Source: Prevotellaceae bacterium UBA1710
GTDB taxonomy: Bacteria > Bacteroidota > Bacteroidia > Bacteroidales > Bacteroidaceae
Length of the DNA stretch: 28,440 bases
Assembly (NCBI GenBank): GCA_002317355.1
Contig: DCJC01000044.1
Coordinates: 32,530 to 60,969, forward strand
Direction: 5' to 3'
The translations under genes and the position numbers were made by a program. Below the pieces are notes generated by a model, which was given only the letters and a program-made list of their open reading frames with translations, was not told the origin of the DNA and did no database searches. This document shows positions 1-6,302 of the stretch, piece by piece (positions within the stretch are counted from its first letter, which is position 1; the number at the start of each line of letters is the position of its first letter).

Positions 1-117
1 CGGCGCTAACGCACCGCCCTTTTAGATGTCGCCCTCTTCGGGGCTCGCCAATCCCATCCCCTTACCGCGCTCAAAGGTAATACTCCAACCATATCCCCCC
101 ACCGCGCTCAAAGGTAA
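1..117. repeat. Left-edge non-coding DNA with a 17-bp direct repeat
   Basis: No gene is visible here. The 17-mer ACCGCGCTCAAAGGTAA occurs at 64-80 and again at 101-117, a spacing of 37 bp. The second copy runs directly into the GC-rich palindromic element at 118-180. The end of the 17-mer (AAAGGTAAC before an ACTCCCC block) also precedes the palindromic element at 9161, so it may be part of a longer element. No function can be assigned. Confidence 0.6.
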
Positions 118-180
118 CCACTCCCCCTTGAGGGGGTGAGGGGGGAGGAGCCCTCCCTTTGGGAGGGACTGGGTGGGCTG
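118..180 (-). repeat. GC-rich palindromic element, copy 1, abutting a stop codon
   Basis: Read on the minus strand it starts directly after the TAG stop of the gene at 184-1089 with CAGCCCACCCAGTCCCTCCC, then AAA, then GGGAGGG, and a second hairpin, CCCCCTCAAGGGGG. It matches 28389-28440 over about 52 nt with about five differences, in opposite orientation on the window. It belongs to the same family as the copies at 3314, 8643, 9161, 16749, 20562 and 20657. Confidence 0.8.
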
Positions 181-1089
181 CTACAGACTGTCGCCACCGT
201 CGCTACCTGCACCAGCACCGCCACCGCTAACAGTGCTTGATACTGCGCCATTTGGAGAAAGGAATACCTCCTTAACCTCGCCATAGCTGAGAGCAGCCAC
301 ATTGAATGCAACATCGCCCTGGTAGTCAGCGAGCTTAGAGTTCGCATTGATGAGTGACTGAGAAGAAACGCGAGTCTTGCCGTTCTCCTTGCGAGAGTGA
401 ACCCAACCAAACACGCAATCACCATCGTTACCGCTGTGACCGATGCAACCATCAACAACAGAGAAGCCGTTCTTAGGAACGATGTCCCAGAGCTTTGCAG
501 TGCTCTCTACATCGAGGATAACCTTGTTAGCCTTGAACTGGCAGTAAGGGATGCCAGTTGTTTCGTCTTCCTTCTGCTTTACGAGGAAGTAAGAAATCTG
601 GTCACCGTTGCGATAGTCAGGGTTATTAGCAATAACTGCCTGAGCGAACTGACCTACGGTAGTGTTTGCACCGAGAGTGAGGTCTGCGATGAAGATGTTT
701 GTTGCAGCGTTGCGACCTTCGCCAGTGATTACGATAGGTGCAAGAGTACCCTGTGTAATCTGGTAAGGAGCAGCTACGCAAGCACCACCAGCAACCTGCT
801 GCTTTGTGAGATAGACAGGAGTCTTCTGGAGGTTACACTGCATGAACTTGTTGTAGTCGGTCTGCATGCCTGTCTTGTTCTCGAAACCACTCTCGAGATG
901 TGGACGGATGCCATGGAACATTGCACCGATGTTAGTCCACTTGCAGCGCTGACGCATCTGAGCCTCAGTACGTGGATTTGTGATGTGAGTCATCTTCTCT
1001 GAAACGACGGTCTGACCCTTAACCTGCTTGAAAGTGAAATCGCCCACTGAGCCATTCATCTTTCTGATAAGTCCTGTAAGATGTGCCAT
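181..1089 (-). CDS. DUF6266-like protein with Gly-rich tail
   Basis: This encodes a 302-residue protein with no signal peptide. The first 70 residues, beginning MAHLTGLIRKMNGSVGDFTF and followed by KGQTVV and TEAQMRQRCKW, resemble the N-terminus of Bacteroidota DUF6266 proteins (a G-x-VG-x-x-x-x-KG stretch, then TEAQ-x-x-QR). I assign that family from memory of the pattern only. The C-terminus is a low-complexity Gly/Ser/Asp tail (VSGGGAGAGSDGGDSL). No catalytic motif is visible. A minus-strand promoter fits at 1345-1376, which would give an untranslated leader of about 250 nt. The stop codon is followed at once by a palindromic element. The function is unknown. Such genes sit in variable, repeat-rich regions, which fits the DNA around it. 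Confidence 0.7.
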   Translation of the reverse strand: MAHLTGLIRKMNGSVGDFTFKQVKGQTVVSEKMTHITNPRTEAQMRQRCKWTNIGAMFHGIRPHLESGFENKTGMQTDYNKFMQCNLQKTPVYLTKQQVAGGACVAAPYQITQGTLAPIVITGEGRNAATNIFIADLTLGANTTVGQFAQAVIANNPDYRNGDQISYFLVKQKEDETTGIPYCQFKANKVILDVESTAKLWDIVPKNGFSVVDGCIGHSGNDGDCVFGWVHSRKENGKTRVSSQSLINANSKLADYQGDVAFNVAALSYGEVKEVFLSPNGAVSSTVSGGGAGAGSDGGDSL

Positions 1090-1344
1090 GATGTGAATGT
1101 ATTAAGTTAAAATCGATCTTGGGTGATGGTTGTTGGGTGATGGTTGGTGGTGTATTGTAATCTTCGTGAATGGTACGTTATTAGCATTTCAAACCGCTAA
1201 CACCTATCACCTACACCTATCACCCTTTTACGTTATGCTTATGTGGATTTTACCCCACTCTTACTATCTTCTTACTGCTTTCTTACCTATGGTAAGATTC
1301 ACGTAAGTTTCATGTAAATTTCACGTAAGTTTCAGTTTCGAATA
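1090..1344. repeat. Leader region with three kinds of short tandem repeat
   Basis: This non-coding stretch is probably the 5' leader of the minus-strand gene. It holds a 14-bp unit twice (GGGTGATGGTTGTT at 1121-1134 and a one-base variant at 1135-1148), a 13-bp unit twice (ACACCTATCACCT at 1200-1212 and 1213-1225), and an 11-bp unit three times (CACGTAAGTTT, CATGTAAATTT, CACGTAAGTTT at 1300-1332). A hairpin TCTTACC-TAT-GGTAAGA lies at 1281-1297. Confidence 0.7.
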
Positions 1345-1376
1345 CAAAGATAATAAAAAATTTGTCCATTTGCAAG
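1345..1376 (-). promoter_or_regulatory. Bacteroidota-type promoter for the DUF6266-like gene
   Basis: On the minus strand the -7 box TATCTTTG (1352-1345) matches TAnnTTTG. A -33 box CTTG (1376-1373; consensus TTTG) lies 20 bp upstream. Transcription would start near 1338. Confidence 0.5.
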
Positions 1377-1426
1377 TTTTTCGATAAAGAAATACTATAT
1401 GTTAGCATAGTTTAACTTTAGGTAGA

Positions 1427-1826
1427 GCAAAGTAGTCAAATAGTCAAGTAGTCATTATATTTTCTAAGGAAGAGACCCCTTTTGAATAATATATATATTA
1501 TTATATTACGCGAACCTTATTATATATAGAGAAAAAGAGCTTACCCCTTCATTTTTTCTTGACTACTTGACTACTCGACTACTTTTTGTTGTGTTTTTTT
1601 GTAAAGTAGAGATTGCATTTTTGCATATTTTGCGATTTTTGTAAAAACGTTGCGGATGCCTCTTAGACAATTTGCTTTCGCCATCTAATAAAACTAAAGA
1701 GGTCTTCGTGTTGAATTTTTATCTGAATTTTCATTGCACTTCGTTGTTATAACGATGTGCTTTTTTATGTAGCAAAAGTAGTCAAAGTAGTCAAGTAGTC
1801 ATTATATTTTCTAAGAAAAGAGACCC
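1427..1826. repeat. AGTAGTCAAG repeat cluster: two direct copies and one inverted
   Basis: Two near-identical stretches of about 53 bp lie in direct orientation at 1427-1479 and 1772-1826. Each is built of AGTAGTCAA words followed by GTAGTCATTATATTTTCTAA and ending GAGACCC. An inverted set of the same words (TTGACTACTTGACTACTCG) lies at 1560-1578, so the first copy and this one can form a long stem. The AT stretch between them carries repeated TATATA. There is no gene inside. Similar words occur, as far as I recall, next to variable loci in Prevotella genomes. Confidence 0.65.
1736..1766 (+). terminator. Orphan rho-independent terminator
   Basis: GCAC at 1736-1739 pairs with GTGC at 1757-1760. 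Inside it CGTT pairs with AACG around a GTTAT loop. Six T residues follow at 1761-1766. No plus-strand gene ends upstream of it. Confidence 0.6.
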
Positions 1827-2012
1827 AGACAAGCACGTAAACATTACCGAAACAAGGGATGGGGTGGCGAGCGTTGCCGATTATAGCACGATTCCTAACT
1901 TTACACCCCAGTTATTTTCTTAGGCGCAAGCCATTTTCCTAAAAATTTTATATCACTTCAAATCCATGATGAACTTGTTTTTCGCTATTTTCTTCACCAT
2001 TTCCCCCATTTC
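1827..2012. other. Non-coding gap
   Basis: Nothing recognisable lies in this 186-bp stretch between the AGTAGTC repeats and the promoter of the TPR gene. No open frame with coding character and no strong hairpin was seen. Confidence 0.5.
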
Positions 2013-2044
2013 TTTGTAATTCTGCAAAAAAATATGTAACTTTG
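2013..2044 (+). promoter_or_regulatory. Promoter of the TPR gene
   Basis: A -33 TTTG (2013-2016), a 20-bp spacer and a -7 box TAACTTTG (2037-2044) match the Bacteroidota consensus at every defined base. The start codon is at 2054, only 9 nt after the -7 box, so the transcript should be almost leaderless. Confidence 0.7.
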
Positions 2045-2053
2045 CACCTTGAA

Positions 2054-3313
2054 ATGAAAAGGTTTGTATCGATATTGCTGTTGGTTTGTTCTGTGCAGTT
2101 TGCCATTGGTGTTTTTGCACAGGCTAATAATGCTGTTGCCCAAGGGCAGACGGTTGATGCCAAGACTGCAGATAAGCTTCGCAAGGCGGAAGTGAAAAAG
2201 GTACTTGATGATGCGAAGACAAACTTCAAGCAGAATAAGAATCTTGATAAGACGGAAACGGCGGTGAGGAAACTGCTGGTGGATTCTGTCAATATGCGTG
2301 ACAAGCGATTGCATGCCACATTGATTGAGGCATTGCGTAAACAATATAATCAGGGTAACGAAAAACTGTATCTTAAGCAGAAATATGACACTGCGATGCT
2401 GTTTCTTCTTGCCCGTAAGATATTTGTGGCTGCACAGGAACTTGACTCTGTAGAGGCTTTGCCAGATGCCAAGGGTAAGGTGGAATTCTCGCATAGAAAG
2501 GCTGATGCGCAGTTGTTGATGCAGTTGCATGGTAACCTCTATACGGGTGGTGTGTTCCTGCTCAATCATAGGAAATATGCTGATGCGGTGAACTGCATTG
2601 ATCTGTATCTTCAGTCGCCTGAATGGCCTTTGATGGAAGGCGGTTTGAAGGTGGATTCGCTTCATCGTCAGCATGCAAGTTATGTGTCGCTGGTGGCTGG
2701 CTATAGGGCTGAGAACTTTGCTTCTGCCTTGAAATATGAGGAGGATGCGCTGAAGTATCGTCCACGATTTGAAACCACGCTACAGTATCTCACGGAGATA
2801 TATCATGAGCAGGGAAATGAGAAACGTTATATAGAGTTGCTCCAGCTTGGCTTGGACTCATTCCCGACTTCCCGTTTCTTCTTCTCAAGACTTGTGGATG
2901 TATATTGCAATAATGGTGATTTCGCCTCTGCACTCAAGGTGACTTCGAAGACCATAGAGGCTGATAGCACAGCGCTTGTCCCACAAATTATTCATCAGAC
3001 TCTCTTGCTGAATCTCTCACGATATGATGAGTGTATTGCCATGGGTGAGAAACTTCTTGCAAGGAATGACTCGCTTGCGGATGTGAACTATAACATTGCA
3101 CTTGCTTATTACAACCAGACGATGGGACTTGACAAGGGACCTGCCAATAAGCGTAAGGAAAATGAGAAGAAGCTGAAGTGCTTGTATAAGAAATGCCGTC
3201 CGTATATGGAGAGGTATCGTGCTCTTGAACCTGATAAGAAGGATAGATGGCGTCCTGTGCTTTATAACATCTATCTGAATCTGAATATGGGTAAGGAGTT
3301 TAGTGAGTTGTAA
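2054..3313 (+). CDS. Secreted TPR-repeat protein
   Basis: This encodes 419 residues. An N-terminal signal peptide (MKRFVSILLLVCSVQFAIGVFAQ) has no lipobox, so export to the periplasm is likely. The rest is mostly helical, with tetratricopeptide-like stretches such as YADAVNCIDLYLQ, FASALKYEEDALKYRP, GNEKRYIELLQLGLDSFP and FASALKVTSKTIEAD. It looks like a Bacteroidota TPR scaffold protein and no enzyme motif is seen. An in-frame TTG four codons upstream lies inside the -7 promoter box and so cannot be the start; ATG 2054 was chosen. A palindromic element begins directly after the TAA stop. The partner is unknown. Confidence 0.85.
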   Translation: MKRFVSILLLVCSVQFAIGVFAQANNAVAQGQTVDAKTADKLRKAEVKKVLDDAKTNFKQNKNLDKTETAVRKLLVDSVNMRDKRLHATLIEALRKQYNQGNEKLYLKQKYDTAMLFLLARKIFVAAQELDSVEALPDAKGKVEFSHRKADAQLLMQLHGNLYTGGVFLLNHRKYADAVNCIDLYLQSPEWPLMEGGLKVDSLHRQHASYVSLVAGYRAENFASALKYEEDALKYRPRFETTLQYLTEIYHEQGNEKRYIELLQLGLDSFPTSRFFFSRLVDVYCNNGDFASALKVTSKTIEADSTALVPQIIHQTLLLNLSRYDECIAMGEKLLARNDSLADVNYNIALAYYNQTMGLDKGPANKRKENEKKLKCLYKKCRPYMERYRALEPDKKDRWRPVLYNIYLNLNMGKEFSEL

Positions 3314-3353
3314 GAGCCCCACCCCTGTCCCCTCCCGAGGGAGGGGGAAAGCT
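3314..3353 (+). repeat. GC-rich palindromic element, copy 2, directly after a stop codon
   Basis: GAGCCCCACCCCTGTCCCCT begins at the base after the TAA of the TPR gene and continues into the palindrome CCCCTCCC-GA-GGGAGGGG. The orientation relative to the upstream gene is the same as at 8643 and 16749. Confidence 0.8.
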
Positions 3354-3459
3354 GACGCACGGATGGCTCACGAAAAAACTGTTAACGCTTGGATGGCTCG
3401 CCGCGAGGGAAGTCTTCCTAAACAGGGAGATTTTGAGGACCTTTAATATAATTATGTAG

Positions 3460-4920
3460 ATGGATAATAAGCAAATCAAAAAAGATAGTGTGCTCACTTC
3501 ACCGCGCACCGGCTCCCTCCCTATGGAGGGAAGTCCGATGTTGATAACATCGGAGTATGTGAAAAGCGGGGGGAGAGGCCGTTTTTCTTTCACCCTCAAC
3601 CCAATGCAGGTTGCCGTTGATAAGGAATTGACATCAACGGATAAGGATGTAGTGGTGCTTTCTCCTACAGGTACAGGTAAGACTCTCGCCTATATGCTTC
3701 CGCTTCAGAAGCAGTTGGATAGGGATGATGTCAATGTCCAGATGCTTGTCATTGTGCCGGGTAGAGAACTTGCCTTGCAGTCGCATGAGGTGCTTCAGAG
3801 TCTGAAGTGCGGATTGCGCAGTATGGCTTGCTATGGTGGTCGTGCTACGATGGATGAGCACCGTAAGATGCGTGAGGTGAATCCTCAGGTGGTGTTTGCT
3901 ACCCCCGGCAGATTGCTTGATCATTTAGAGAAGGGGAATATCCTTTGCGATAGCGTTCAGGTCATTGTCATCGATGAGTTTGACAAGTGTCTTGAGATGG
4001 GATTTGCCCGCGAGATGAATGCGATACTTGGTTTTGTGGATGACAGTTGCCGTCGTGTGCTGCTGTCTGCTACCGATATGGATGATATCCCACGTTTCGT
4101 GAATATGGGACGCACCACAAAGATCAACTTCATTCCTGAGCATGAGCAGACAAACGATCGTGTTGAGTCGTTCCTGGTGCGTAGTCAGGAGAAGGATAAA
4201 CTCGGGGCATTGGCGTTACTTCTGTCGGATATAGGGACAGGTGCCGTTATCGGACAGGCACCCTCTCAACAGGAGAGGGTGGGGGGAGAGTCCTCTATCG
4301 TCTTCCTCAACTACCGTGATTCAATAGAGCGCACTTCCGAGTATCTCAAGGCAAATGGTTTCTGTCATGTGGTGTTCCATGGAGGATTGGATCAGAAGCA
4401 GCGTGAGCAGGCTCTGCATCAGTTCTCTAACGGTTCGGTGCAGATAATGGTATGTACCGACCTTGCAGCACGTGGTCTTGATATTCCGAAGATAGGAAAC
4501 ATCATTCACTATCATCTGCCATTGAGTCAGCAGGAGTATATCCACCGTGTGGGTAGAACAGCCCGTTGGGATGCTTCGGGTAGAACATTCTTCCTGCTCG
4601 GCCCTGAGGAGAAGATGCCTGAGTTCGTGGAACTTGACCCTGAGGAATATTATGTGCAGTCGGAGGTGGCTACGCCTGTTCTTCCTCAGATGGTCACCTT
4701 ATATATTGGTAAGGGAAAGAAGGATAAGATAAGTAAGGGTGATATCGTCGGTTTCCTTTGTAAGATAGGTGGCTTGAAGAGTGCGGATATTGGTCGCATT
4801 GATGTCTATGACCGTTACTGCTATGCTGCCATCGGAAGAAAGAATCTCCGTGCTGTGCTGAAGAATACTGCCGGTGCGAAGATAAAGGGAATGAAGACGG
4901 TGGTGGAGGAAATTAGGTAA
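3460..4920 (+). CDS. DEAD-box RNA helicase, DbpA-like, with two repeat-derived insertions
   Basis: This encodes 486 residues. It is an ATP-dependent RNA helicase, probably acting in ribosome assembly. Motif I is SPTGTGKT (68-75), motif Ia PGREL (100-104), motif II DEFD (172-175, in place of DEAD), motif III SAT (203-205), and motif VI HRVGRTAR (362-369). The C-terminal 75 residues (TLYIGKGKKDKISKGDIVGF onward) match the DbpA RNA-binding domain, which in E. coli DbpA recognises a 23S rRNA hairpin. Two segments are foreign to the fold and correspond to GC-rich repeats in the DNA: residues 14-40 between the start and the Q-motif region, and residues 264-278 (QAPSQQERVGGE) in the linker between the two RecA domains. 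Both keep the frame. ATG 3460 is the only suitable start upstream of motif I. The enzyme should stay active because both insertions fall in non-core positions, but this is inferred. Confidence 0.9.
   Translation: MDNKQIKKDSVLTSPRTGSLPMEGSPMLITSEYVKSGGRGRFSFTLNPMQVAVDKELTSTDKDVVVLSPTGTGKTLAYMLPLQKQLDRDDVNVQMLVIVPGRELALQSHEVLQSLKCGLRSMACYGGRATMDEHRKMREVNPQVVFATPGRLLDHLEKGNILCDSVQVIVIDEFDKCLEMGFAREMNAILGFVDDSCRRVLLSATDMDDIPRFVNMGRTTKINFIPEHEQTNDRVESFLVRSQEKDKLGALALLLSDIGTGAVIGQAPSQQERVGGESSIVFLNYRDSIERTSEYLKANGFCHVVFHGGLDQKQREQALHQFSNGSVQIMVCTDLAARGLDIPKIGNIIHYHLPLSQQEYIHRVGRTARWDASGRTFFLLGPEEKMPEFVELDPEEYYVQSEVATPVLPQMVTLYIGKGKKDKISKGDIVGFLCKIGGLKSADIGRIDVYDRYCYAAIGRKNLRAVLKNTAGAKIKGMKTVVEEIR
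3500..3577 (+). repeat. GC-rich composite palindromic element inside the helicase gene
   Basis: The order is hairpin CTCCCTCCC-TAT-GGAGGGAAG, then AAGTC, then the perfect hairpin TCCGATGTT-GAT-AACATCGGA (3534-3554), then GAGTATGTG and a G-rich run (GCGGGGGGAGAGG). The same order with different stem bases appears at 28174-28237. It is translated in frame as helicase residues 14-40. Confidence 0.75.
4258..4295 (+). repeat. Second palindromic element inside the helicase gene
   Basis: CACCCTCTC-AACAG-GAGAGGGTG forms a hairpin and is followed by GGGGGAGAG. It is in frame and encodes the linker insert QAPSQQERVGGES. It is G-rich on the sense side like the other copies but of a different subtype. 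Confidence 0.65.
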
Positions 4921-4934
4921 AGAATTTTTTTGTG

Positions 4935-5047
4935 GAAAGTAAATTAGGAGTAAAATTATTTCAGTAAATTAAGGTCTTGATATTTCATTAGTGGTGGTTG
5001 CCGCAATGGAAATTTACTGAACTGTAATTTTCTGGTAATTTACTTTC
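4935..5047. repeat. 113-bp inverted-repeat element (MITE-like or hairpin)
   Basis: The left arm at 4935-4970 and right arm at 5011-5047 are inverted copies with about 30 of 37 positions matching. The outermost 12 bp (GAAAGTAAATTA / TAATTTACTTTC) are perfect. The 40-bp centre (4971-5010) holds no gene. It fills the gap between the helicase stop and the lytic transglycosylase start, and could act as a terminator in RNA or be a small non-autonomous transposable element. No target-site duplication is obvious. Confidence 0.65.
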
Positions 5048-5052
5048 TGACT

Positions 5053-6213
5053 ATGTTTAACGAGAAAATGAAATTATCATCTTTCATTTTATTCCTGGCA
5101 CTTGTGTCGGTCATAAGCTGTGGTGACAAACCCAAACCCGAAGTAACCCCGTGGGGAGAGACTATCGGGGAGGATGGTGCACCTGTAGAGCAAGTGGATA
5201 GTGGTGCCTCAAAGGTGTCGCTCGATGATATTGTGGATGCGGGAGAGATGATAATGCTGACGATATCCGGACCTGAGACATATTATGACTATCGTGGACA
5301 TGGTATGGGTGTTCAGTATCTGCTATGCGAGAAATTTGCACAGAAACTTGGTGTCTCGCTTCGTGTAGAGGTGTGCAAAGATTCGGCAGAGGTGATGAAG
5401 CGACTTGCTGACGGGGAGGGAGATATCGCCGTATTCTCAGATTATAGCCAATGGAAGGTGGCAGATGCTAAGGGAAATATTGCTACCGAACTGAAAAACT
5501 GGTATAAGCCCGAACTGGTGGCACAAGTGAAGCAGGAGATGCACTCCATGCTTTCCATCGGTATGGTGAAGAGACATGTCTATCCTTTCATGCTCAACAG
5601 GAAAGATGCTGTAATCTCCCGTTATGATGCCTTGTTCAGACAATATGCTCCAGTGGCAGGTTGCGACTGGACACTTATCGCTGCCCAATGCTATCAGGAA
5701 TCTTGTTTCGACCCGAGGGCTCACTCATGGGCAGGTGCTTGTGGCTTGATGCAGATAATGCCAGGAACGGCTGATCTGCTGGGCTTATCTCGTGCGCAGA
5801 TCTATGAGCCGGAGGCAAATATTGCGGCAGCCTGTAAGTATATGGCTCAGTTGCAGGGTAAGTTTAGTGATATTCCTGTGCGTGGTGAGCGACTGAAATT
5901 TGCACTTGCCTGCTACAACGGAGGCTATCACCATATACGTGATGCTATGGCTCTTGCAAAGAAAAACGGTAGGAATCCGCAGCGATGGAGCGATGTGAGG
6001 GAGTTTGTGCTCGGTCTTCAGTCGCCTCGCTATTACAATGACCCGGTTGTGAAGAACGGCTATATGCGTGGCTCTGAGACTGTTGACTACGTGGATAAGA
6101 TCATTGATCGCTGGAACCAGTATCGTGGTGCTACGCGAGGCAAATACGGTAGTGGTGTGAATGCTACCCCGAAGAGGTCGAAGCACAAGAATAAGTGGGT
6201 AAAAGAAAATTAA
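5053..6213 (+). CDS. MltF-like membrane-bound lytic murein transglycosylase
   Basis: This encodes 386 residues counted from ATG 5053; ATG 5068 is an alternative. An N-terminal lipoprotein signal ends in the lipobox SVISC, with Cys23 as the lipid anchor. Residues about 65-165 resemble a shortened periplasmic solute-binding (SBP_bac_3) domain (GVQYLLCEKFAQKLGVSLRV, EGDIAVFSDY). Residues about 195-340 form a goose-type SLT domain: IAAQCYQESCFDP with catalytic Glu216, GLMQIMPGTA, and ALACYNGGYHHI. It should cleave peptidoglycan glycan strands with formation of 1,6-anhydro-MurNAc at the outer membrane. The overall plan is that of MltF, but E. coli MltF is clearly longer, mainly because its binding domain is complete. 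The C-terminus is basic (KRSKHKNKW). Confidence 0.85.
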   Translation: MFNEKMKLSSFILFLALVSVISCGDKPKPEVTPWGETIGEDGAPVEQVDSGASKVSLDDIVDAGEMIMLTISGPETYYDYRGHGMGVQYLLCEKFAQKLGVSLRVEVCKDSAEVMKRLADGEGDIAVFSDYSQWKVADAKGNIATELKNWYKPELVAQVKQEMHSMLSIGMVKRHVYPFMLNRKDAVISRYDALFRQYAPVAGCDWTLIAAQCYQESCFDPRAHSWAGACGLMQIMPGTADLLGLSRAQIYEPEANIAAACKYMAQLQGKFSDIPVRGERLKFALACYNGGYHHIRDAMALAKKNGRNPQRWSDVREFVLGLQSPRYYNDPVVKNGYMRGSETVDYVDKIIDRWNQYRGATRGKYGSGVNATPKRSKHKNKWVKEN

Positions 6214-6302
6214 AAATTAAAAGTGAAAAATTAAAAATGCAGATTAGCGTGATAGACTCACCGCGATAGTATTTTATAATTTTTCACTTTTAATTTTTAA
6301 TT
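6208..6302. terminator. 25-bp perfect inverted repeat between convergent genes
   Basis: The arms at 6208-6232 and 6278-6302 are perfect reverse complements (AATTAAAAATTAAAAGTG..., 25 bp) with a 45-nt centre. They overlap the 3' ends of the lytic transglycosylase and the RecD-like gene, so a bidirectional terminator is plausible. The stem is almost entirely A-T. The same words recur at 21100-21190. Confidence 0.6.

Noticed and set aside
397..1002. 201-residue open frame on the plus strand
   Set aside because: It is antisense to the DUF6266-like gene, has no start signal and its Cys/Ser-rich composition is that of a shadow frame.
1300..1332. Three short repeats as a CRISPR array
   Set aside because: The 11-bp units are directly adjacent without unique spacers, and no cas gene is present.
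1994..2674. 226-residue minus-strand frame antisense to the TPR gene
   Set aside because: It has no family features; the plus-strand protein has a signal peptide, a promoter and TPR character.
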